In this document: in pieces, positions 22,158 through 31,200 of the stretch | How positions within the stretch are numbered: position 1 is the stretch's first letter | How the letters are laid out: each line of letters begins with the position of its first letter | DNA from: Lachnospiraceae bacterium UBA935 | Lineage (GTDB): Bacteria > Bacillota > Clostridia > Lachnospirales > Lachnospiraceae | Length of the DNA stretch: 45,090 bases | Direction: 5' to 3' | Assembly (NCBI GenBank): GCA_002293525.1 | Contig: DBDJ01000029.1 | Span: 1-45,090 of the forward strand | Notes under the pieces: model-generated | What the model was told of the DNA's origin: nothing | The model's input: the letters and a program-made list of their open reading frames with translations, nothing else | Database searches by the model: none | Made by a program: the position numbers and the translations under genes

Positions 22158-25082
22158 CTAAAACAGAGGTTCCGTTTTCATAAATGCCTTGTTGTTTTCC
22201 CTGATAACTTCTTCACTTCCTACGACGCAAAGACATCCGTCTTTCATGAAGGCTTCCACATAACGGTAAAGACCTCTTAGGACGTCCTGATCGACCCCCA
22301 GGAGTTCGTCGCGGTTTCGCTGCATCTCGCTTAGGGTAAGCCCGGTCATATAACCGCTCAGGGAGTAGGAGCCTTTAGCTGCCGGCGTCATCGGAAGATC
22401 CAGGTCGCTGATCGCGCCGATCACGAACTGGGTAATGCTTCTTTCATCCCCCTGGAAGTTCTTGATATACGCTGCTGCCTTCTCATAAACATCGATGGTC
22501 CTGCCCAGATTGGGATCACGGTAGGATACGAAATAACTGTCGCCGGACTTGGTAAAGCCGCACATACAGCCATATGCTCCGCCTTTTACGCGTACCTGGT
22601 TCCAGAGATAATCATAGCCCATCATCACCTTGAGAACCCGCAACGCCCCGGTAAAAGGCAGGCCTTTGGTAATAAAATTACCGGCGCGGCAGACATACTG
22701 CACCTGTCCTGCCGTCATGAAGCCTTCGTTTTTCTTCTGCGGGTCAATCATAAAGGAAACGGCATCTATGGGTGTCTTATACAGCTCCTTGCGGAACGCG
22801 GCAATGTGTTCCGACAAGCCGGTGCAGCCTTCTGCCGTTGCCGTATAATCTACCATCAGATTTTCCTCTCTGAATAGATACGTTACCAGAGTCTCCAATT
22901 TATGGATCAGATCTGATTTTTTTTCATCAAAACATTCTTCCAGGTCTTTCAGCAGCCGGTATTGCGGAATACCGGTGATTTGCTCCGTGAGGCCGGCGGT
23001 CTGGGAAAAATATGACAGGGCACGGATCATGGCCAGGCTGTGAGAGGAACTGCTCATCGCGTTTTCCATCTTGGACTTCGTTTCCGCAATGATCTCATAG
23101 AGTCGTTTGCTATCCTGAAAGCGGGAATGCAGCAGAATCTCTTTGACAAGCTCAAACACCTTGGGCATGTTTTCATACATAAATTTCACTTTGATTTCCA
23201 GGACGGCCTTAAACTTGGTGATATCGCCGGCGTCCACATAAGTATTGACGCTTCCTTGGATGCCGCCGGTCCAGATATTGATTTCATTGTTTAGATCGGT
23301 AAAAGAATAATTTTCCGTATCCACCAAAGACAAGGCTGTCTTCAGAAGCCCCAGATAGGGAATGAGTTCCTGTGGAAGCTTTTTGATGTCAAAAATAAAC
23401 TTAAGGTAACCGATGCCGTTGGTAAAAATATCATGGAACAGCAATGTCGTTCCCCCGACATCTCTTACCTCATTGACGAAATCAACGGCTTCTTTCCTGA
23501 TGTCTTCCCGGGCCAGAAGGGGGATCTTCTGCAGATCTTCCAATGAACTCGGCTCTTCCTGATAAGCTTCCAGATCATTGGCGGCGTCAATGATCTTTGC
23601 TGTCTGCTCCTGATCCAAGGTTTCCTTATAACCAGCCAGTTCGGCTTTTAGCTTAGCGTCTTTGACGGCGGTAAGGCCGGCCTTGGGCATCACCTTCAAA
23701 ATCGACTTGTGGGTATTGCCGATCAGGTATTGGCGGATGAGTTCTTCAAAATAGTTGCCGCTCATGGCCCCTTTCAGTAAAGTAAAGGTGTGGTTGGCTT
23801 CGATATGCATGAATGGCGAGCGGTCGTCATATAGCCAGCTGTCCATCGCCTGAAGCCCCATCATCAGCCCCTTGGGATAAGAGCCGAAGTCGGCTTCCCG
23901 GTAGCGGAACTCGTAGTAATTGATCCCGGCCGCCAAAGCTTTTTTATCGATTCCCTGTGCGGCCAGGTCGGCCAGGACACTTTCAATCGTCTGCACAAAT
24001 TCTTCCTGCTGCCCGGCCTCGGCATCTTTGGCAATCACACAGAAATAAGGCTGTAAAATGCCGGTTTCCATAACACTGTAAACATCCTTGCCGATCCGCC
24101 GGTCAAGCAGCGCCTGTTTAAGCGGGGCACCTTGGGCGGTGCAGAGGGCATAGTCCAGAACCTGCAAGGCAATATAAAGCTTAGCATCGGTACTGGTTCC
24201 CATGCAGATGTTGTAGGTCAGGTAGGTGCTGTTTTTTAAATCTTCCCCTTCCATGACCGGATACTCTTTTGTCAGGATGCGGGGTTCGGCGAATTTTTCC
24301 TGCAAGTCGATGGCTGAATCAATGGAAAGCTCATCAAAATGAGAAAGATAATATTCATCCAGGAAAGCTAACTTTTCTTCTATATCCATATTGCCGTAGA
24401 GATAGATATAGCTGTTGGAAGGATGGTAGTAACGGCGGTGAAAATCAAGGAACTGCTCGTACGTCAGCGTCGGGATGATGTCCGGGTCGCCGCCCGATTC
24501 ACAGCCATATGCCGTATCCGGGTAGAGGGAACTTAAGATTTCCTTTTCTACGATGTCATCCGGCGTTGAGTAAGCCCCTTTCATTTCATTATAGACAACG
24601 CCGTTTATCGTAAGCTCGTCTTCCGGCGCCGCCATGTCATAGTGCCAGCCTTCCTGCATGAAGATTTTTTCTTCCTGATAGATATTGGGATAAAAAACCG
24701 CATCCAGATAGACATGCATCAGGTTGGCAAAATCTTTGTCATTGCAGCTAGCTACCGGGTAGACCGTTTTATCAGGATAGGTCATGGCATTTAAAAAAGT
24801 GTTCAGGGAACCCTTGGCCAGCTCAATGAAGGGATCCTTAACCGGAAACTCTCTTGAGCCGCACAGAACCGAATGTTCCAGGATATGGGCAACGCCGGTG
24901 CTGTCGGTAGGCGGGGTCCGGAAGGCAATGTAGAACACTTTGTTTTCATCGTCGTTGGAAAGGATGGTAAGACGGGCTCCGGTTCTTTTGTGGCGTAAGA
25001 TTATGCCTCGTGAATTCAGATCTTCAATCGCTCTGTCCTCGATGACTTCATAGGCTTCTGATTTTATTGTTTGATTACTCAC
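22158..25082 (-). CDS. M16C metallopeptidase (insulinase family, PreP/presequence-protease-like)
   Basis: 974 residues, full length for the M16C subfamily with its two paired halves. The inverted zinc motif HxxEH is HILEH (His66, Glu69, His70), followed by SVLCGSREFPVKDPF and LNTFLNAMTYPDKTVYP, hallmark M16C segments. There is no signal peptide, so it is cytoplasmic. Such peptidases digest short unfolded peptides in a closed chamber; the physiological substrates in bacteria are uncertain. The start codon is GTG, with GAGGAAA 7-8 nt upstream. First gene of an apparent five-gene operon running to recO (gaps 75, 43 and about 120 bp). Confidence 0.92.
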   Translation of the reverse strand: MSNQTIKSEAYEVIEDRAIEDLNSRGIILRHKRTGARLTILSNDDENKVFYIAFRTPPTDSTGVAHILEHSVLCGSREFPVKDPFIELAKGSLNTFLNAMTYPDKTVYPVASCNDKDFANLMHVYLDAVFYPNIYQEEKIFMQEGWHYDMAAPEDELTINGVVYNEMKGAYSTPDDIVEKEILSSLYPDTAYGCESGGDPDIIPTLTYEQFLDFHRRYYHPSNSYIYLYGNMDIEEKLAFLDEYYLSHFDELSIDSAIDLQEKFAEPRILTKEYPVMEGEDLKNSTYLTYNICMGTSTDAKLYIALQVLDYALCTAQGAPLKQALLDRRIGKDVYSVMETGILQPYFCVIAKDAEAGQQEEFVQTIESVLADLAAQGIDKKALAAGINYYEFRYREADFGSYPKGLMMGLQAMDSWLYDDRSPFMHIEANHTFTLLKGAMSGNYFEELIRQYLIGNTHKSILKVMPKAGLTAVKDAKLKAELAGYKETLDQEQTAKIIDAANDLEAYQEEPSSLEDLQKIPLLAREDIRKEAVDFVNEVRDVGGTTLLFHDIFTNGIGYLKFIFDIKKLPQELIPYLGLLKTALSLVDTENYSFTDLNNEINIWTGGIQGSVNTYVDAGDITKFKAVLEIKVKFMYENMPKVFELVKEILLHSRFQDSKRLYEIIAETKSKMENAMSSSSHSLAMIRALSYFSQTAGLTEQITGIPQYRLLKDLEECFDEKKSDLIHKLETLVTYLFREENLMVDYTATAEGCTGLSEHIAAFRKELYKTPIDAVSFMIDPQKKNEGFMTAGQVQYVCRAGNFITKGLPFTGALRVLKVMMGYDYLWNQVRVKGGAYGCMCGFTKSGDSYFVSYRDPNLGRTIDVYEKAAAYIKNFQGDERSITQFVIGAISDLDLPMTPAAKGSYSLSGYMTGLTLSEMQRNRDELLGVDQDVLRGLYRYVEAFMKDGCLCVVGSEEVIRENNKAFMKTEPLF

Positions 25083-25122
25083 TGATTTTCCTCTTTTCCA
25101 ATAAATTCATTATTTGGAAATT

Positions 25123-25128
25123 AGTATA
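25123..25128 (-). promoter_or_regulatory. Extended -10 in front of the M16C gene
   Basis: Minus-strand TGG-TATACT, an extended -10, 41 bp before the GTG start. No good -35 hexamer at 16-18 bp, so the assignment rests on the -10 alone. Confidence 0.4.
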
Positions 25129-25619
25129 CCACGATCTCAAAAGAATTACCATGAAATCTTTATTTGAATTATTTTCGCTGTAAGCTATTATCGCTGAAAT
25201 TAAGGCCATTTACCGGTTCTTTACCCACCACTCCGCCAGCCAGAAGAGATGATTTTCATTTTTCTGGCCAAAGGGCGAAACAAACTGGCTTATTTCAATC
25301 GTTCGTTCCACATCGCCTCACAGGGCCAGTCATTCCGGCCTTTGCCACGTTGATCATTTTGCTTCAAACGTCCTTGAGACTGTGTGCCGCTTAGCCGGCG
25401 CACATAAAAGAACCGGACGAAGCTTGCGCTTCAATCCGGTTCAGTGTAAAAGGGGAATTTTACCGTAGTTTAGTGGTAGTGGGATTCTGTTTCCCGACTA
25501 CATTCATAGTATAACAGAGAAATTATTATTTGGCAAGTAAAAATATGACGAAAATATTGCTATATTTGCTATTTATTTGACGGTGTTTCTGTACAAATTG
25601 ACGAAAATGTCTTCCGGGT
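25129..25619. other. Gene-free 490 bp: possible degenerate repeat followed by four hairpins
   Basis: Bases 25142-25394 are open in one plus-strand frame (76 codons from 25164) but no ribosome site precedes it, and the predicted peptide looks like antisense or repeat-derived sequence. Hairpins follow at 25381-25404, 25410-25442, 25446-25463 and 25476-25501. Bases 25503-25619 are AT-rich with nothing recognisable. Confidence 0.6.
25406..25442 (-). terminator. Terminator for the minus-strand gene at 25620
   Basis: Arms GAACCGGA/TCCGGTTC with an inner GAAGC/GCTTC helix. On the minus strand it is followed by TTTTATG, the same kind of tail as the terminators near 13.6 kb. It lies about 180 bp past the stop codon of the gene at 25620-26048. 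Confidence 0.6.
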
Positions 25620-26048
25620 TCACACATGGAAAGACATCAGGCCCAGCCGCGAGATCATTATCTCTGTAATCAGGATGCCATCGGCATCTTTTTGTTCCGG
25701 AGCGGTCTGGGACAGTTGCTTCAGGGTCAGGATTTTCTCTTTATACCTGCGGTCGCCTCTTCCGGCACGGCTCTTTTTATCAAGAAGCAAGCTGACCTTG
25801 ACCTTTATCTTAAGCTGCTGTAATATGCCAAACAACAGGCTGCCGTTTTCCAGATGGCTAAACTGGCCTTCCAATGTTGTCTCCGCCTTTGTCTCCGGCA
25901 AGATATAGCGTGATATGATGGTCTTAAGCTTGAACGGCACGGCATCCTCTTCCAGCAATTCTGCGTATGAATATTTAGCCCCCAGATAAATATGCCCGGT
26001 GTCCATCATGACATACTTAAAGCTATTGTCTTGTTGCTCTCCATTCAT
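25620..26048 (-). CDS. Conserved protein of unknown function
   Basis: 142 residues, cytoplasmic, no membrane segment or signal peptide. Phrases such as YVMMDTGHIYLGAKYSYAEL, VPFKLKTIISRYILPE and ILITEIMISRLGLMSFHV look like a family I have seen only in Lachnospiraceae genomes, never with a function; that recollection is not checked. The middle part is basic (LLLDKKSRAGRGDRR). Start: ATG with GGGAGG about 12 nt upstream, a slightly long spacing. It lies 111 bp after the sigma-like gene and could be the third gene of that unit or independent. No catalytic motif is visible. Confidence 0.75.
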   Translation of the reverse strand: MNGEQQDNSFKYVMMDTGHIYLGAKYSYAELLEEDAVPFKLKTIISRYILPETKAETTLEGQFSHLENGSLLFGILQQLKIKVKVSLLLDKKSRAGRGDRRYKEKILTLKQLSQTAPEQKDADGILITEIMISRLGLMSFHV

Positions 26049-26082
26049 AAGCTGCTCGACCCTCCCGGTTTCTCTTCTATTT

Positions 26083-26110
26083 GAGTATTATAAAAACGAG
26101 TATTATAAAA
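26083..26110. repeat. Two tandem 13-bp repeats containing TATAAT
   Basis: GAGTATTATAAAA occurs at 26083-26095 and again at 26098-26110. On the minus strand each copy contains TATAAT, so two alternative -10 elements 15 bp apart stand in front of the gene at 25620-26048. No -35 fits either at 16-18 bp. Confidence 0.45.
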
Positions 26111-26159
26111 GTTCTCCAATAAATATGATAAATCAAATGTATTTGTCAGTCGCGATATT

Positions 26160-26912
26160 TCATTCTGCCAAGATGTCCTCTATTGCTCCTCCGCAGATCT
26201 GCAGTGCATCCTTGACCATCTGTTCTGAAAAGCCGCCCTCTTCCGAAAGCTCCTTTGGTGTTACCTTTCTTCCCAGCGCCTCTGCCAGTTCTTTGGCGGC
26301 CTCCGCCACCTTGCTTACCTGATCGGCCATCTTGCGGTCGCTTTCCTGCATTCTTGCAGTTCCGGCAATCAGTTCTTCCATGGCATCCATAAGCATTTTG
26401 ATCAGCATGCTCTCCGCTTCTGCTGCTGTTTCCACACAGCCAAGCATAGCGACACCGGAGGTCAGGGCGACATTCCCTTCACCGATCAGGTCTTCCAGAT
26501 ATACGCCCTGATCGGCATAGAGTTTCGCGATCCCCACCACTTCCGGCAGGTAGATTTTCACCAGCCGCTCACGGCCGGTCTGGTCTCCGGCCATCGCCGC
26601 CAGCAAGGCGGCCTCTTTTTCCCCTGCCGTATATTGTCTTAGCGCCTGTAACCCGCTCAGATAGTCTTCCAGATAATCTTTCTCTGCTTCTGACAGGTAG
26701 TCATCCGGATCAAGATCTTCGTCCACACCGATTTTATGGCTTTTCAGATAATCATAGATCATGGAAAACTGTTCTTCCGATAGTTCCTGAGCGGCAAAGG
26801 CTGACCTGATCTGTTCGTCAGCAATACGCATCCCCTGTTCCTTTGCCAGCTTCCGGACTTCCTCCAGGGCTTTGGCAAAGCGGTATTCCTTGTCATGATT
26901 CGTCGCTGTCAT
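26160..26912 (-). CDS. Sigma-70-like protein lacking region 4
   Basis: 250 residues. The N-terminus (about 8-75) resembles sigma region 1.1. Residues about 112-150 (ERLVKIYLPEVVGIAKLYADQG, then LEDLIGEGNVAL) match sigma region 2.1-2.2, the core-RNA-polymerase contact. Residues about 205-245 (AKELAEALGRKVTPKELSEE, then FSEQMVKDALQICGGAIEDI) match region 3. The -10 recognition part of region 2 (2.3-2.4) is replaced by unrelated helix, and there is no region 4 at all. It could therefore bind RNA polymerase without normal promoter recognition. Its start lies inside the end of the rhomboid-like gene (20-bp overlap), so the two are coupled. No good ribosome site; translation may depend on the upstream gene. 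Start uncertain: 26912 or 26927. Confidence 0.78.
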   Translation of the reverse strand: MTATNHDKEYRFAKALEEVRKLAKEQGMRIADEQIRSAFAAQELSEEQFSMIYDYLKSHKIGVDEDLDPDDYLSEAEKDYLEDYLSGLQALRQYTAGEKEAALLAAMAGDQTGRERLVKIYLPEVVGIAKLYADQGVYLEDLIGEGNVALTSGVAMLGCVETAAEAESMLIKMLMDAMEELIAGTARMQESDRKMADQVSKVAEAAKELAEALGRKVTPKELSEEGGFSEQMVKDALQICGGAIEDILAE

Positions 26913-27855
26913 AATGCACCGTACCATACCTTTCCGGGCTGCGGTCGGCCTTTACATGGGAATGGGTATAAAGATGCCGGCTGCAGTACTCGTAATTGCC
27001 TTCACATTTGGAACAGAAACGGAATTCCATGGTGGGATCCTGTTCTTCAGTTATCCCGCATATCGCACACCGATGCCTGGCGATGCGCGTGTCTTTCTTG
27101 ATTTCCTGCCGAAACTCGTAACGGCGCTTCACCTGCTTGGGTGTCATCCTGACGCGGCCGCGGGAACGGATAAAGAAAATGACAAAATTCATTAAAGATG
27201 CGCCAATTGCAAACTTATTGGGTAGGGGGCCGGTAAACAGCTCAAGGCCAAGGATGACGGCATAGATAATACCCAGTACTTTTACTTTGATCGGAATAAC
27301 AAAGAACAGCATTACCCTTGCTTCCGCAAAAGTAGCTGCATAGGCCAGGAAAATCGACATATTCACATAGTATGTGCTGAAAGTTTTGGAGTTTATGATA
27401 TAATAACTTTCGATGTCGGCAGCAAGAAATTCGTAACCGCTTGCCTCAGCGCCATTTACGAAGATCATGTTGCTAAATAGACCCGGTGTGGAAATACAGT
27501 CATAGACCAGCAATAAAAACGCCCCGATCACAGTAAAGACCATGCCGGACAGCAAATAGACATTATACCGGTAAGTTCCCCAGGCATGCTCCAGGCTGGT
27601 TCCGATCGAATAGTAGAAATACAGCATAATAAGAATAAAAAACAGGTTCGACTCTAAAGTCGGCGGTATGATGATCCAGGTAAACAGCCGCCATATCTGA
27701 AAGTCAAAGATGATGGCATAGGGATTCAGGCTAAGGTAATTCAGGAAGGAGGAATTGATCATATTAATCACGAAACCGGCAGCATAACATAGGATCAAAA
27801 CCATGGAGATGTTTTTGATTGCATATTTTCCGAATCTTCTTTCAAATTTACTCAT
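26893..27855 (-). CDS. Rhomboid-like membrane protein with a C-terminal Cys-rich (zinc-ribbon-like) tail
   Basis: 320 residues with about six membrane segments up to residue 235. The arrangement (NPYAIIFDFQIWRLFTWI, then LYFYYSIGTSLEHAWGTYRYN) is that of the rhomboid/derlin superfamily. I cannot find the GxSG catalytic serine motif of active rhomboid proteases, so it may be a pseudoprotease. The cytoplasmic tail has four to five cysteines (263, 266, 281, 284, 291) and nearby histidines (RHLYTHSH), enough to bind zinc. The start has AGGAG 4 nt upstream. It has its own promoter at 27958-27986 and is directly followed by the sigma-like gene. Confidence 0.78.
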   Translation of the reverse strand: MSKFERRFGKYAIKNISMVLILCYAAGFVINMINSSFLNYLSLNPYAIIFDFQIWRLFTWIIIPPTLESNLFFILIMLYFYYSIGTSLEHAWGTYRYNVYLLSGMVFTVIGAFLLLVYDCISTPGLFSNMIFVNGAEASGYEFLAADIESYYIINSKTFSTYYVNMSIFLAYAATFAEARVMLFFVIPIKVKVLGIIYAVILGLELFTGPLPNKFAIGASLMNFVIFFIRSRGRVRMTPKQVKRRYEFRQEIKKDTRIARHRCAICGITEEQDPTMEFRFCSKCEGNYEYCSRHLYTHSHVKADRSPERYGTVHYDSDES

Positions 27856-27957
27856 AATGCTCCTATCTGCGTGCTGCCTATCATCTGGCGGCGCCCTTTG
27901 ACGCTCTGGATATTATTCACGTCTTTCACACACATATCTGTTAACTAAACATCATAT

Positions 27958-27986
27958 ATTCTAGCATTACATGGGTCATAAATCAA
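27958..27986 (-). promoter_or_regulatory. Promoter of the rhomboid-like/sigma-like operon
   Basis: Minus strand: TTGATT (27981-27986), 17 bp, TGC-extended TAGAAT (27958-27963). It lies about 100 bp before the start codon. Confidence 0.7.
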
Positions 27987-28193
27987 GTGTCCAGAAAATA
28001 CTGTGAGAAATTTAATGGAAATTTTATGAAAATAAATCTTATGATCCAGCGAACATGCAAATTCTTTTGGCAGATACATAATTTAAAGTAAGTATTATAT
28101 TTCCTTTTTTTACAATTTTCTTTATTATTTGCGGAAATACAGGTTTTTAGGGAAAGAATAGATACGGTTTTGACCCTTCCTTATTTACCCACG
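27987..28193. other. AT-rich intergenic stretch between divergent promoters
   Basis: With the flanking promoters this is a 422-bp gene-free interval (27856-28277). The central 200 bp are AT-rich, hold no open frame of note, and show no strong hairpin. Nothing further recognised. Confidence 0.6.
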
Positions 28194-28222
28194 TTGATTT
28201 TTGCGGATTTCTGTCGTATAAT
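28194..28222 (+). promoter_or_regulatory. Promoter of the dehydratase-activator gene
   Basis: TTGATT (28194-28199), exactly 17 bp, consensus TATAAT (28217-28222), 55 bp before the ATG, which has AGGGG 8 nt upstream. Confidence 0.8.
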
Positions 28223-28277
28223 GACGTAGGTTGGCAGTCAAAGCTCACATGGATAAAGTTGATAAGGGGTTGAGATT

Positions 28278-31200
28278 ATGTATACACTGGGTATCGACAT
28301 CGGTTCCACGACAGTCAAAATAGCTATCCTGGACGGTAATCATGCCGTCCTGTTTTCGGATTATGAAAGGCATTATGCCAATATTCAGGAAACGCTTGCC
28401 ACGCTTCTTAAGAAAGCCTACGGCGACCTGGGGAATATCGACGTCCATCCGATGATCACCGGTTCGGGCGGCCTGACGCTGTCCAACCATCTGAAAGTGC
28501 CGTTTGTGCAGGAAGTGATTTCCGTGGCTTCGGCCCTGAAAGAACTGGCGCCGCAGACGGACGTGGCGATTGAGCTCGGCGGCGAAGATGCCAAGATCAT
28601 CTATTTTGAAGGCGGTAACGTGGAACAGCGGATGAACGGCATCTGTGCCGGAGGAACCGGTTCTTTTATCGACCAGATGGCCTCCCTGCTGATGACCGAC
28701 GCCGCAGGACTGAATGAATTTGCCAAGGATTATCATTCTTTATATACGATTGCCGCACGCTGCGGCGTCTTTGCCAAGTCGGATATCCAGCCGCTGATCA
28801 ACGAAGGGGCAACGAAAGAGGATCTGGCCGCCTCGATCTTCCAGGCGGTGGTGAACCAGACCATTAGCGGCTTAGCCTGCGGCAAGCCGATCCGCGGCCA
28901 TGTGGCTTTTCTCGGCGGCCCGCTGCATTTCCTGTCGGAACTGAAAATTGCTTTTATCCGCACCCTGAGGCTTGATGAAGGCCATATCATCGACACCGAA
29001 CTTTCCCATCTGTTTGCCGCTATCGGCGCGGCCCTGAATGCGGGCGACGTCACCTACAGCATGGAAGCCATGGTAGAAAAGCTTAGTTCGGCCATCAAGA
29101 TGGACTTTGAAGTGGCGCGGATGGAACCCTTGTTTGCCAATGAAGAGGAATTTGATGAGTTTATTGGCCGTCACAGCCTGGCCAAAGTGAATGTCCGTGA
29201 CATTGATACTTACAGCGGCGACTGTTTTCTCGGCATCGATGCCGGCTCCACCACCACGAAGCTGGCCCTGATCGGCGAAGACGGTTCCCTCCTCTATTCA
29301 TTTTACAGTAATAATGACGGCAGCCCGCTGAAAACGGCCATCAATGCCATCAAGGATATCTATGAGCATCTGCCGGCCGGCGCCCATATCGTCCGCTCCT
29401 GTTCTACCGGCTACGGTGAAGCGCTGATGAAGGCCGCCTTCCTGTTAGATGCCGGCGAAGTAGAGACCGTCGCCCACTATTATGCCGCTGCCTTTTTTAA
29501 TCCAGACGTGGACTGTATCCTGGATATCGGCGGTCAGGATATGAAATGCATCAAAATTAAAAACAAAACCGTTGACAGCGTACTGCTGAATGAAGCCTGC
29601 TCTTCCGGCTGCGGCTCATTTATCGAGACGTTTGCCCGGTCTTTGAATTACAGTGTCGAGGATTTTGCCCAGGAAGCGCTGTTTGCCCATCATCCCATCG
29701 ACTTAGGGACCCGATGCACGGTATTTATGAATTCCAAGGTCAAGCAGGCCCAGAAAGAAGGCGCTTCGGTTGCCGATATTTCCGCCGGCCTGGCTTATTC
29801 GGTAATTAAAAATGCCTTGTTCAAAGTAATCAAAGTAGCCGATGCCGCCGACCTGGGGAAAAACATCGTGGTCCAAGGCGGGACTTTCTACAATAATGCC
29901 GTGCTGCGGAGCTTTGAAAAAATAGCCGGCTGCCAGGCCGTCCGCCCGGATATCGCTGGGATTATGGGAGCCTTCGGGGCCGCCCTGATTGCCCGCGAAC
30001 AGTATAAAAACGCCGGCCAGCCGGACACTGCTATGCTTCCGATTGCCAAGATCAATGCCTTGCAGTTTGAAACCAGCATGGCTAAATGTAAGGGCTGTAC
30101 CAATAACTGCCGGCTTACCATCAATAAATTCACCGGCGGCCGCCAGTACATCTCCGGCAACCGCTGTGAACGGGGCATCGGCAAGACGAAGAATGAAGAC
30201 GGGATTCCTAACCTGTTTGAATACAAACTCAAAAGGCAGTTTGCCTACGAATCCCTGCCGGCCGACGAAGCACCCAGAGGCACCGTCGGCATCCCCAGGG
30301 TACTGAATATCTATGAAAACTATCCTTTCTGGCATACTTTTTTCACCAAGCTGGGTTACCGGGTAATCCTGTCGCCCAATTCCAGCCATAAGATCTACGA
30401 ACTGGGGATTGAATCCATCCCCAGCGAATCGGAGTGCTATCCCGCCAAGCTGGTCCATGGCCATGTGAAGTGGCTGCTCAACCAGAAAGTAGACTTTATC
30501 TTCTATCCCGCGCTTTTTTATGAGCGAAATGAGTTTGAAGATACCAACAATCATTATAACTGCCCGATCGTCGTTTCCTATTCGGAGAATATCAAAAATA
30601 ATATGGAAGAGTTCGGCCGCGGGGAAGCGGTGCTGCGCAATCCTTTTATGTCCTTCCGTGACCTTGGCACGATATCCAAGGCCCTGGCCGCAGAATTCAC
30701 GGAGCTCCCTGCCGAAGCGGTCCTGAATGCGGCCCGGCTGGGCTGGGAAGAACAGATGAAAGCCCGGGAAGACATCAAGCACAAAGGGGAAGAAGTTCTG
30801 GAATACCTGAAAAATACCGGCAGGCGCGGGATTGTCCTGGCCGGCCGCCCCTATCATATTGATCCGGAGATCCATCACGGCATCCCGGAACTGATTACCT
30901 CTTACGGCATTGCCGTGCTGACCGAAGATTCAGTTTCCCATCTGGCCAAACCGGAGCGCCCGCTGTTAGTCTCCGACCAGTGGATGTATCATTCGCGGCT
31001 TTATGCTGCGGCAAGCTTTGTAAAAACCACCGACAGCCTGGAACTGATCCAGTTAAACTCCTTCGGATGTGGCCTGGACGCCGTGACCACCGACCAGGTC
31101 AACGACATCCTGACCGGCTCCGATAAGATCTATACCTGCCTGAAAATCGATGAAGTCAATAACCTGGGAGCGGCCCGAATCCGAATCCGTTCGCTGCTGT

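Noticed and set aside
25406..25510. tRNA-like structure in the hairpin cluster
   Set aside because: The hairpins lack a cloverleaf arrangement, a T-loop GTTCGA and a CCA or acceptor pairing.
29703..30878. A 391-codon open frame on the minus strand inside the dehydratase-activator gene
   Set aside because: It is antisense to a well-recognised ATPase gene, has no ribosome site and encodes low-complexity antisense-like sequence.
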